Positions 7,664-14,115 of a stretch of 15,023 bases of DNA are shown piece by piece (the first letter of the stretch is position 1; each line of letters begins with the position of its first letter). Under the pieces are notes generated by a model that saw only the letters and a program-made list of their open reading frames with translations, ran no database searches and was not told the origin of the DNA. Both the position numbers and the translations under genes were made by a program. Source of the DNA: a bacterium (GTDB lineage: Bacteria > Armatimonadota > Fimbriimonadia > Fimbriimonadales > JBAXQP01); contig JBAXQP010000029.1 in the NCBI GenBank assembly GCA_037131655.1, positions 1-15,023 on the forward strand, given 5' to 3'.

Positions 7664-7908
7664 TTTCGTGCCCCCTAAACGTATTCAATTCCACTATCAG
7701 TATACGACATATCCATCCAAACTGCCAGAGCCTGTTCGTTTTTTACTGATAGACAAATTGTGGAGAAACGTAGAGGATAAGGTAGGCGTCGTAGTGATTT
7801 GATCGGATGGCTGCTAAAATATATTTGCGACTAACGCAATTTTTCTTTTATCTCGGGATATTTTGCATGGCTTTTAGTCGTAATCTAATGCAGTGAGGCA
7901 ATGCCAAG
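7664..7908. other. Divergent intergenic region between the kinase-like gene and tsaE
   Basis: This 245-base AT-rich spacer must hold promoters in both directions. The clearest minus-strand element is TATACT (7698-7703), 35 bases before the kinase-like start. On the plus strand, TTGCG (7825-7829) and CGCAA (7835-7839) form a 5-bp stem followed by TTTTTCTTTT, which resembles a weak terminator, although no plus-strand gene precedes it. TGCAT (7864-7868) and ATGCA (7888-7892) form a short inverted repeat just ahead of tsaE. No open frame with protein-like character was recognised here. Confidence 0.4.
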
Positions 7909-8379
7909 GTGATTATCTGCACTCATAGTCCGGAAGAGACTATATTATTCGGCCAAAGGCTGGGTCAATTGCTCCAAAAAGGTGAGGTTATTAGTCTGAT
8001 TGGTGAAATCGGCGCAGGTAAGACAACTTTGGCGAAAGGAATCGCTCGAGGATTAGGTATCGATCAACCGGTGCGAAGTCCGACTTTTACACTGATTCAC
8101 GAATACTTATCCTCGCCGCCGTTCTATCATATTGACCTCTATCGTTTGGAGGAACTCGAGCAAGTGGCCTCGCTGGCGCTTGATGAGTATTACGATAACG
8201 GAATTACAGCGATTGAGTGGGCTGAGCACGCGGGGGAACTCATCCCTGATGAACGACTTGAGATTCTTATTTCAAAACCAGTGAACAATGAGCGTCAAAT
8301 TCAGTTAATAGCTTATGGAGTGTCTGCACAAAGAATTTTGGATAAATTGAGGATAAATGATGTGGCTACTTGCGATTGA
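7909..8379 (+). CDS. tsaE: tRNA t6A biosynthesis ATPase TsaE
   Basis: TsaE is the small ATPase that works with TsaB and TsaD to put threonylcarbamoyl on A37 of ANN-decoding tRNAs in the cytoplasm. At 156 aa it has the usual family length. Visible motifs are the Walker A loop GEIGAGKTT (32-40), SPTFTLIHEY (57-66), HIDLYRLEEL (74-83) and the conserved IEWAEH element (102-107). The start chosen is GTG at 7909, because the protein then begins at the usual family position. A GTGAGG about 10 bases upstream is a modest ribosome site, and the nearby ATG at 7901 is out of frame. Its 3' end overlaps the start of tsaB by about 20 bases, which implies translational coupling. tsaD and tsaC are not in the window. 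Confidence 0.95.
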   Translation: MIICTHSPEETILFGQRLGQLLQKGEVISLIGEIGAGKTTLAKGIARGLGIDQPVRSPTFTLIHEYLSSPPFYHIDLYRLEELEQVASLALDEYYDNGITAIEWAEHAGELIPDERLEILISKPVNNERQIQLIAYGVSAQRILDKLRINDVATCD

Positions 8380-9049
8380 TACGATTGGTAGCGTTGGGTC
8401 GGTTGCCTTATTAGAAGATGGCGCTTTACGAATTGAAACCCGTTTTGCTCATCATCACCGTGTCAGCGGAGCTGTGTTGGCGGCGGTTGAGTTCATTACT
8501 GGTCAGGTTGACATCACTCTCAAAGAGATAGATGTCTATGCTGTCGATTGTGGGCCGGGATTTTTTACCGGTGTTAAAATCGGAGTGGAAATTGCAAAAA
8601 CACTGGCACACGTTCATAACAAACCCATGGTCGGGATAGGCAGCCTTGAGGCGTTGGCATATGGTACCCATCTCAAGCAGGATTCCCTTCTAATATCAGT
8701 CTTGCCGGCTCGTAAGGGTGAAGTTTATTACCAACTCTTTACTCAGAAGGGAACGCTAGCGCCTCCGCAAGTTGCCGAAGTTTCAGAATTAGCTCAGCGG
8801 GTAGCTGCTCGAACTGAGTCTACTCATCTTTTTGTTGGGGAAGGTTGTCATCTATACCGCGACCTATTTGCAAATGATGTCGGAGAGATTGATATATTAC
8901 CGGCGCGTTTTCCATCGGCTGAAGCAGTTGCCATGCTTGCTCATAAAATAGTTCTCAGTGGGAAAACTCAGTCCGCATTTGATTTGTTACCCAACTACAT
9001 AAAACCGCCGTCGATTAGCATTCCAAAGAGGGCTTACACGACGCTGTAA
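8360..9049 (+). CDS. tsaB: tRNA t6A biosynthesis protein TsaB
   Basis: TsaB is a catalytically inactive ASKHA-fold protein that dimerises with TsaD and recruits TsaE during t6A formation. The N-terminus MWLLAIDTIGSVGSVALLEDG is the standard ASKHA phosphate-1-like strand pair. YAVDCGPGFFTGVKIGVEIA (about 60-79) corresponds to the family's GPGSFTGLRIG motif, with Phe in place of Ser. VGIGSLEALA (about 91-100) follows as expected. Length, about 229 aa, is normal. The sequence reads ATGATG; the second ATG (8360) is chosen because it lies 7 bases after GAGGA (8349-8353), whereas the first (8357) would be only 4 bases away. It overlaps the end of tsaE and is followed by a 108-base spacer with only a short 5-bp hairpin (9059-9073) and no T tract. 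Confidence 0.93.
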   Translation: MWLLAIDTIGSVGSVALLEDGALRIETRFAHHHRVSGAVLAAVEFITGQVDITLKEIDVYAVDCGPGFFTGVKIGVEIAKTLAHVHNKPMVGIGSLEALAYGTHLKQDSLLISVLPARKGEVYYQLFTQKGTLAPPQVAEVSELAQRVAARTESTHLFVGEGCHLYRDLFANDVGEIDILPARFPSAEAVAMLAHKIVLSGKTQSAFDLLPNYIKPPSISIPKRAYTTL

Positions 9050-9142
9050 ATACGATCTGCCGGTCTATCCGGCGTTAACCAACGTTCCCTCTCCCTTCAA
9101 TAGGCAGTAAGGGGACGTATATATTACAAAAAAACGATTATC

Positions 9143-9151
9143 GGAGGTGAT
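9143..9151 (+). promoter_or_regulatory. Extended Shine-Dalgarno site of the htrA-like gene
   Basis: GGAGGTGAT is a nine-base match to the 16S 3' end, 6 bases before the ATG at 9158. This predicts strong initiation. A TATATT hexamer at 9120-9125 could be a -10 element, but no matching -35 was found. Confidence 0.75.
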
Positions 9152-9157
9152 CTGTAA

Positions 9158-10648
9158 ATGAATTCAAACAAATCTCTTTTAAGATGGTCAGCAGGATTGA
9201 TAGTTGTAGGACTGGTCGGCGTAGCGGTATCGAGCATGATGGTGACCGATGCTCAAAAACCAGTCGGTACCACAATGACCCCGCAAGAGCACACTACGGT
9301 GACAGCGCTTGAGAGCGCGTTTATCAAACTGTCTGCTGATTTAGCTCCTTGTGTCGTTCATATACGTGTGACGAAACATTTGACGGCACGTGAAGGCGAT
9401 CCATATGGTATGGTTCCCCCTGAATTCAGAGGCATGTTTCCCTCAGTCCCGCAAAATCCACAAACGGTGAGGGGACAAGGCTCAGGTGTTGTGATCCGTA
9501 GCGATGGTTATATTCTAACGAATGATCACGTGGTTGCGGATACTGACGAAGTTGAAGTCGAATTCAACGATGGAAGAAAAGCAACCGGAACGGTAATGCG
9601 CGATTATGCAAGCGATATCGCTATAGTGAAAGTGGATCGAAAAGGTTTGCGAGCCGCGACACTGGGCGATTCGGACGCCGTTAAGACCGGCCAATTTGCG
9701 ATCGCGATGGGTTCGCCATTCGGTTTGTCGAACACCGTTACCGTCGGCCATATCAGCGCTATTAAGCGTCAAGAGGCAATCGGCAGCAGATCCGAGGGTG
9801 TCCGATTCTATCCTAATCTTATACAAACGGATGCTCCGATTAATCCGGGCAATAGTGGCGGACCACTGGTCAATATCGATGGCGAGGTTATCGGCATTAA
9901 CACCGCAATCGAATCGGGTAGTGGAGGCAGTGTCGGAATTGGGTTCGCAATACCGATAAATACTGCGAAATCTATTGTTCAACAGTTAATCGATCATGGT
10001 AAAGTCACTCGCGGTTTTCTGGGTATTGGGCCAAAAGATCTTACGCCTGAACAGAGAGAAAGCATGGGTATTCAGAAGGGCGTAATGGTTGGAAGCGTTC
10101 GCGATAGTTCCCCTGGCGATAAAGCTGGGCTTGTTCCAGGCGATGTCATCACCGAGTTCAATGGTACGCCTGTCGACTCGGAGCTTGCTCTTCGCGAACT
10201 GATCTGGAAGCAAACCCCCGGGTCAACAGTAGTTATCAAAGTTATACGTAATGGCAAAGCAGAGGCGCTAAAGGCGACTTTAACAGAACCACCGGCGACT
10301 AATGCCAGTACTCCTTCAGGAAATAGTCCGGAAGAAAATCAACCTGCAACTAAACTTGGCGTAAGAGTGCAGCCATTAACTGATAGCATGATTGAACGAT
10401 ATAAGCTGCGCACCGGGCTTAAAGGCGTAGTGGTAACTCAGGTTGCCCCTGGCAGCCCCGCTGATGATGCCGGAATAAGCGATGGCGATGTCATCATAGA
10501 GGTGGACAGGGTGAAATCCGACAGCTCCCAAACCCTCAACAGTATTCTAGCGAAAGCCAAAGCAGGTCAGGTTCTCAGAGTCCTGATATGGCGTCGTTTT
10601 GAAGACGGAACGGGCAGCCAAAACCTGGTCTCCGTTAAGCTTCGCTAG
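9158..10648 (+). CDS. HtrA/DegP-family serine protease with two PDZ domains
   Basis: This is an envelope quality-control protease (496 aa) that degrades or refolds damaged exported proteins. Residues 7-29 are hydrophobic after a Lys/Arg-containing start, giving an N-terminal signal or membrane anchor with the bulk outside the cytoplasm. The trypsin-like domain is at about 50-280, with the complete triad: His124 in TNDHVVAD, Asp153 in YASDIAIVKV, and Ser233 in INPGNSGGPL. The GFAIPI element (262-267) is also present. PDZ1 spans about 287-370 and PDZ2 about 398-482, each with the expected AGL/AGI-x-x-GDVI core. A Pro/Ser/Asn-rich linker lies between them. This is the DegP/DegQ two-PDZ arrangement; I do not assign a specific symbol. 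A strong Shine-Dalgarno site precedes it and an intrinsic terminator (10677-10712) follows, so it may be a single-gene unit or read from tsaEB. Confidence 0.95.
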   Translation: MNSNKSLLRWSAGLIVVGLVGVAVSSMMVTDAQKPVGTTMTPQEHTTVTALESAFIKLSADLAPCVVHIRVTKHLTAREGDPYGMVPPEFRGMFPSVPQNPQTVRGQGSGVVIRSDGYILTNDHVVADTDEVEVEFNDGRKATGTVMRDYASDIAIVKVDRKGLRAATLGDSDAVKTGQFAIAMGSPFGLSNTVTVGHISAIKRQEAIGSRSEGVRFYPNLIQTDAPINPGNSGGPLVNIDGEVIGINTAIESGSGGSVGIGFAIPINTAKSIVQQLIDHGKVTRGFLGIGPKDLTPEQRESMGIQKGVMVGSVRDSSPGDKAGLVPGDVITEFNGTPVDSELALRELIWKQTPGSTVVIKVIRNGKAEALKATLTEPPATNASTPSGNSPEENQPATKLGVRVQPLTDSMIERYKLRTGLKGVVVTQVAPGSPADDAGISDGDVIIEVDRVKSDSSQTLNSILAKAKAGQVLRVLIWRRFEDGTGSQNLVSVKLR

Positions 10649-10676
10649 AGTAATCAGAAAGCTCCTTCTCTCAGAT

Positions 10677-10712
10677 CCGGCTTCCTTGAAAACAAGGGGC
10701 CGGTTTTATTTT
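10677..10712 (+). terminator. Intrinsic terminator after the htrA-like gene
   Basis: CCGGCTTCCTTG (10677-10688) pairs with CAAGGGGCCGG (10693-10703) around an AAAA loop, with one bulge or G-U adjustment. TTTTATTTT follows at 10704-10712. It starts 29 bases after the htrA stop. Stem and T tract together make a convincing rho-independent terminator. Confidence 0.88.
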
Positions 10713-10807
10713 GAGGTGTTTTAAGTGAAAAATGAAGCTGCTAGGTGGGAGCATTGTGAGCCTCCATTGAGGTAAAACCTATTCTTAAGAAAAAAAGCTA
10801 TTTAATA

Positions 10808-10824
10808 TTGGTGCTCTGCACCAA
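10808..10824 (+). promoter_or_regulatory. 7-bp palindromic hairpin abutting the pfk ribosome site
   Basis: TTGGTGC (10808-10814) and GCACCAA (10818-10824) are perfect inverted repeats around TCT. The last two bases of the 3' arm are the first two of the AAGGAGG Shine-Dalgarno site (10823-10829). The ATG of pfk follows 6 bases later. In RNA it would sit at the edge of the ribosome site; in DNA it could be a protein-binding palindrome. No function is proven by sequence alone. Confidence 0.5.
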
Positions 10825-10835
10825 GGAGGAATGTA

Positions 10836-11885
10836 ATGCGCGTTGCAATTTTAACAGGCGGTGGAGATTGTCCCGGCCTGAACGCGGCTATCCGCGGTGT
10901 TACCTTACGACTGATTGATTATGGTTATGAGACGATAGGCGTTCGACGTGGTTGGTTGGGGTTGCTCGAAAAGATGACTTTTCCACTTCAAGCTAAAGAT
11001 GTAGAAGATATTATCCACCAGGGTGGAACGATTTTAGGTTCATCCCGCACTAATCCATTTAAAAAAGATGAGAACGGAAAAGACTCTTCCGAGCTGCTCC
11101 TGAATAACCTGAAGGAGATGGGCATCGATGCAATCGCTGCTATCGGCGGCGAAGATACATTGGGCGTTGCCTCGAAGCTCTGGGATTTAGGTTTTCCTAC
11201 CGTTGGTATTCCTAAAACAATGGACAATGACCTGAGCGGCACCGATTTCACGTTCGGTTTCGATAGCTCAGTGGCGGTTGCTGTTGATGCGCTTGACCGA
11301 TTGCGCGATACGGCAAAGTCTCACAGCCGAGCGATGGTGCTAGAAGTAATGGGTCGACATGCCGGTTGGGTTGCCCTTTATGTTGGGCTTGGCGGCGGCG
11401 CGGATTGGATTATGATCCCCGAAGTCACCCCTGATATGGATGCGCTTTGTCAGCATCTTTTAGACTTGCGAAAAAGAGGCCAGGATTATGCGCTAATCGT
11501 TACCTCAGAAGGCGCAGAAATCCCTCTTGAAAGTGGCGAAGAAGCGGCTCCTAAAGAGCTTGATGCATTCGGCCATGTCATTCTTAAGGAACGCGGCATT
11601 GGTGAGCGTGTTGCTCAAATTATTGAGAAGCGTACCGGTATCGAGACGCGAAACGTGGTTATTGGTCATATCCAGCGCGGCGGTTCGCCAACGGTCTTCG
11701 ACCGTGTACTCGGTTCCCGCGTTGGCTTGAAGGCTGCAGAGATGATCCATAGCAAAGAATTCGGCATGATGGCCGCACTCAAGGGAGTGGATATCGTATC
11801 GGTCCCTCTCAGCGTAGCCACCGGCACTCTTAAAACAGTTCCTCTGGAACTTTACGAAGAAGTTGCAATGCTATTTAATCGCTAA
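10836..11885 (+). CDS. pfkA: 6-phosphofructokinase, residues typical of PPi-dependent (group III) enzymes
   Basis: This enzyme phosphorylates fructose 6-phosphate to fructose 1,6-bisphosphate, the committed step of glycolysis, in the cytoplasm. At 349 aa it has the size of the short group III enzymes. Motifs are TGGGDCPGLNAAIRG (7-21), GGEDT (104-108), PKTMDND (126-132) with the catalytic Asp, MGRHAGW (172-178) for substrate binding, and GHIQRGGSP in the C-terminal half. In ATP enzymes the equivalent positions read GGDGS and PGTIDND. The Asp107 and Lys127 seen here are the residues usually linked to pyrophosphate use, and that phosphoryl transfer is reversible. ATG at 10836 has AAGGAGG 6 bases upstream. 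Terminators flank the gene on both sides, so it is probably transcribed alone. Phosphofructokinase identity is firm; phosphoryl donor is inferred. Confidence 0.95.
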   Translation: MRVAILTGGGDCPGLNAAIRGVTLRLIDYGYETIGVRRGWLGLLEKMTFPLQAKDVEDIIHQGGTILGSSRTNPFKKDENGKDSSELLLNNLKEMGIDAIAAIGGEDTLGVASKLWDLGFPTVGIPKTMDNDLSGTDFTFGFDSSVAVAVDALDRLRDTAKSHSRAMVLEVMGRHAGWVALYVGLGGGADWIMIPEVTPDMDALCQHLLDLRKRGQDYALIVTSEGAEIPLESGEEAAPKELDAFGHVILKERGIGERVAQIIEKRTGIETRNVVIGHIQRGGSPTVFDRVLGSRVGLKAAEMIHSKEFGMMAALKGVDIVSVPLSVATGTLKTVPLELYEEVAMLFNR

Positions 11886-11895
11886 GCAAGTTACT

Positions 11896-11926
11896 AAAAA
11901 GGGCGGGCCAAAGGCCCGCCCTTTTT
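11896..11926. terminator. Bidirectional intrinsic terminator between pfk and the CPBP gene
   Basis: AAAAAGGGCGGGCC (11896-11909) and GGCCCGCCCTTTTT (11913-11926) form a 14-bp perfect stem with an AAA loop. The T run on either strand lies within the stem end, so it can stop transcription from both convergent genes. It starts 11 bases after the pfk stop and ends 2 bases before the stop of the CPBP-family gene. Confidence 0.93.
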
Positions 11927-11928
11927 GT

Positions 11929-12636
11929 TTAGTGATGCCTGCCAAAGACAATAAGAAGATCAAGAGTAAGCGCAACACCCCAATGAGCCCAAAAGGCAGG
12001 TAGAAAAGACTTTGCTCGAAGCGCAATACACCCCAAAATGATGGCGGCTATAAACGAGCCTGCAACCTCAAGTGGTGGCTTTCCTAAATGCAAAACGGTG
12101 AAGGCACAAGCCTGAGCTAAAATGCCCCAATTGCCTATCCAACGGTACAAGCCGAATGTAAGAAATCCCCTAAAGAAGAACTCCCAGCAGAACAGATAGA
12201 AACCGTAAGTCAACTCAAAATAGATGAGATAGCGTATATTAGTTAAGGCTTGTTTTTGTAACGGATAATAGCTTTGAAATTCAGGACGGCGTGAGGCAAA
12301 TATCAAAGGGACAATCATGGCAGCAAACATAATTCCTGCCCATGCCCAGCCTTGTTTGACATTCCCACGCGCAAACCCATATTCGCCTAATTCGTGTTTC
12401 GTAAAGACGGTGATATAGAGCATCGGCACCCAAAGCAGCACTACAGCGCTGACGAGCAAATACTCTTCCCACACACGGTAGAAATTCCCTTTCTTAAACC
12501 CAGAGAGCCACCCGAGGGTATAAACTGCCGAGCCATCATTATAATAAAGATAGAGAAAAGTAGTAACAAGCGCTCCCAAAAGCGCTACCCATCCTCCATC
12601 TACTTTTCCTTTAACCGATTTAGCTTCAGTTGCCAT
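11929..12636 (-). CDS. CPBP-family intramembrane protein (CAAX-protease-like), atypical motif 1
   Basis: This is a polytopic membrane protein (235 aa) of the CPBP/Abi family, which includes Rce1-like glutamic proteases. The C-terminal half carries the family motifs: WEFFFRGFL (151-159) for motif 1, FTVLH (179-183) for the FxxxH motif 2, and AFWAHWG (214-220) with His218 for motif 3. The usual motif 1 is EExxxR. Here the first Glu, the catalytic base in studied Rce1 enzymes, is Trp151, while Glu152 and Arg156 remain. The protein may therefore be inactive or use another residue, for example Glu141 in the preceding segment. Several hydrophobic segments precede the motifs. The gene starts 8 bases after the stop of the ankyrin lipoprotein gene, so the two are co-transcribed. 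Family assignment is fairly sure; substrate is unknown. Confidence 0.8.
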   Translation of the reverse strand: MATEAKSVKGKVDGGWVALLGALVTTFLYLYYNDGSAVYTLGWLSGFKKGNFYRVWEEYLLVSAVVLLWVPMLYITVFTKHELGEYGFARGNVKQGWAWAGIMFAAMIVPLIFASRRPEFQSYYPLQKQALTNIRYLIYFELTYGFYLFCWEFFFRGFLTFGLYRWIGNWGILAQACAFTVLHLGKPPLEVAGSFIAAIILGCIALRAKSFLPAFWAHWGVALTLDLLIVFGRHH

Positions 12637-12644
12637 AAACGCTC

Positions 12645-12923
12645 TTACTCTGTTCCCCCATGTTGCCGGAGGAAGTCAGCTACCTCTGTCTTTCCTTGTT
12701 TGATTGATTGGTTGAGGGGGGTGTCGCCGTTTTTATCTTTGGTGTTGATTAGCTTGGGCTTTGCTGTGAGCAATCGGGAGATGATATCGACATCACCATC
12801 AGATATCGCTGCGCTGAATTCAGAGATTTCACGGTCGGAAATCTGATCCGCCGCCTTCCCACAGCCGCAGAGCATAGTAATCAAAGCAATCATACATACC
12901 AAAGCGAAAATACGTTTTATCAT
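12645..12923 (-). CDS. Small lipoprotein with an ankyrin repeat
   Basis: This is a 92-aa secreted lipoprotein. The N-terminus has Lys and Arg, then a hydrophobic stretch (about 5-18), then LCGC (18-21), which fits a lipobox with Cys21 as the lipidated residue. The mature part is only about 70 aa. Residues 41-59 (DGDVDIISRLLTAKPKLIN) look like the second half of one ankyrin repeat, and 60-90 form a full repeat with the DKNGDTPLNQSIKQGKTEV core and a FLRQHGG end. Ankyrin repeats bind proteins, so an anchored docking factor is plausible. The ATG at 12923 follows GGAAGGGG on the minus strand. It lies immediately upstream of the CPBP-family membrane protein gene and probably shares its promoter, which suggests but does not prove joint function. 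Confidence 0.8.
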   Translation of the reverse strand: MIKRIFALVCMIALITMLCGCGKAADQISDREISEFSAAISDGDVDIISRLLTAKPKLINTKDKNGDTPLNQSIKQGKTEVADFLRQHGGTE

Positions 12924-13030
12924 AAAAAAGCCCCTTCCCTACAATAATAGTATGTCCCAAAACCTGAGAAATATGCTGATGTAGGGTGATTAAGGAAATA
13001 CCTGACTGCTAATATCCCTGCTATGCTTGT

Positions 13031-13059
13031 TTGACAAACATTAGGCGAGAAGGTAACAT
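13031..13059 (+). promoter_or_regulatory. Sigma70-type promoter of the aminopropyltransferase operon
   Basis: TTGACA (13031-13036), a 17-base spacer, and TAACAT (13054-13059) fit a vegetative promoter: perfect -35, ideal spacing, and 4 of 6 in the -10. Transcription would start near 13066, leaving a leader of about 105 bases before the preferred ATG at 13172. TCAGG-GAA-CCTGA (13081-13093) is a small hairpin in that leader. Confidence 0.7.
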
Positions 13060-13171
13060 TAGCAATTGGCGGCGGGCACATCAGGGAACCTGAAAGCCGG
13101 TGATCATTGCACTTTTCACTATCCGAAGTTTTTATCAGCGTAATGGTGCGTCACCTTTAAGGAGCAGTCGA

Positions 13172-14089
13172 ATGGCACAACGGAGTGGAATGCATCTAAC
13201 CGAATCGCATACGGAAGCGGTGCAATTTGTATACAGCATCGATTCGGTTCTCTTCCAAGGGGTTACCCCTTTTCAGCATGTCAATATTGTTGAAGTTCCT
13301 CGCTTTGGCAAATCGCTCTTCCTTGACCATAAAATCCAATCATCACAGCTTGATGAGTTTATTTTTCACGAAAGCATGGTCCACCCTGCCATGATTACTC
13401 ATCCTGAGCCTAAAAAAGTAGCGATTGCCGGTGGGGGCGAAGGGGCAAGCCTGCGTGATGCCCTTCGCCATAAGTCCGTCCAGGCGGCCACGATGGTTGA
13501 TATTGACGAAAAGTTTGTCGATATTGCTAAGGAGCACCTGCCTGAATGGCATCAAGGTTCATTCCAAGATCCACGCTCGACTCTAATCTACGCTGACGCT
13601 CGCCGGTGGCTTCAAAGTAACACAGATAAGTTCGACGTGATCCTATCTGACCTGACTGATCCGCTCGAAGCCGGACCTGCCGTCTACTTATTTACAAAAG
13701 ACTTTTACAGCCTTGCCTTCGATGCCTTGAACGATGACGGTATTCTTGCAATCCAGGCTGGATGCGCGAACAATAACTCGCCCTACCTCTTTGTTTCGCT
13801 TATTAAGACACTGCGCGAGGTGTTCCCGTTCGTTCGTCCCTACTGGGCATTTGTGACAACTTTCCTGATGCCCTGGGGTTTCATTTTAGCTTCGAAAAAG
13901 CATGATCCGCTCGAACTCTCGCAATCCGATATCGCCCATCGGCTTTCGGAGCGAGGCATTACAAACACTCGCTACTATTCACCGGTTATGCACCACGGCA
14001 TGTTCGCTCTCCCTCCTTATATTGAAGATGGAGTGAAAGAATATGGCCGCGTCTTAACCGATTCCGATCCGTTTTATTGGCAAACTTAA
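13172..14089 (+). CDS. speE: Polyamine aminopropyltransferase (spermidine/thermospermine synthase family)
   Basis: This enzyme transfers aminopropyl from decarboxylated S-adenosylmethionine to a polyamine acceptor in the cytoplasm, releasing methylthioadenosine. From ATG 13172 it is 305 aa. Motifs are the substrate-side LFLDHKIQSSQLDEFIFHE (49-67), the nucleotide loop AGGGEGASLRDAL (86-98), VDID (109-112) for the adenosine ribose, ADARRWL (141-147), and LSDLTDPLEAGPA (158-170) with the catalytic Asp region. GGGEGA, and not GGGDG, plus the YHE-like region resemble Thermus-type and thermospermine-synthase-type enzymes, so the acceptor may be N1-aminopropylagmatine or spermidine. The chosen ATG follows AAGGAG by 8-9 bases; a GTG at 13100 would add 24 residues with no family similarity, and ATG 13190 is a possible later start. 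It leads a unit with the PLP enzyme 26 bases downstream. Confidence 0.9.
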   Translation: MAQRSGMHLTESHTEAVQFVYSIDSVLFQGVTPFQHVNIVEVPRFGKSLFLDHKIQSSQLDEFIFHESMVHPAMITHPEPKKVAIAGGGEGASLRDALRHKSVQAATMVDIDEKFVDIAKEHLPEWHQGSFQDPRSTLIYADARRWLQSNTDKFDVILSDLTDPLEAGPAVYLFTKDFYSLAFDALNDDGILAIQAGCANNNSPYLFVSLIKTLREVFPFVRPYWAFVTTFLMPWGFILASKKHDPLELSQSDIAHRLSERGITNTRYYSPVMHHGMFALPPYIEDGVKEYGRVLTDSDPFYWQT

Positions 14090-14115
14090 CGTATTAGCAA
14101 AGGTATTAATGATAG

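Noticed and set aside
9515..9982. A 155-codon minus-strand frame inside the htrA-like gene
   Set aside because: The plus-strand frame has the full catalytic triad and PDZ domains; the antisense frame gives no recognisable protein and has no ribosome site of note.
12394..12846. A 150-codon plus-strand frame across the CPBP and ankyrin lipoprotein genes
   Set aside because: It is antisense to two well-supported genes, and the translation is Ser/Arg-rich without a family signature.
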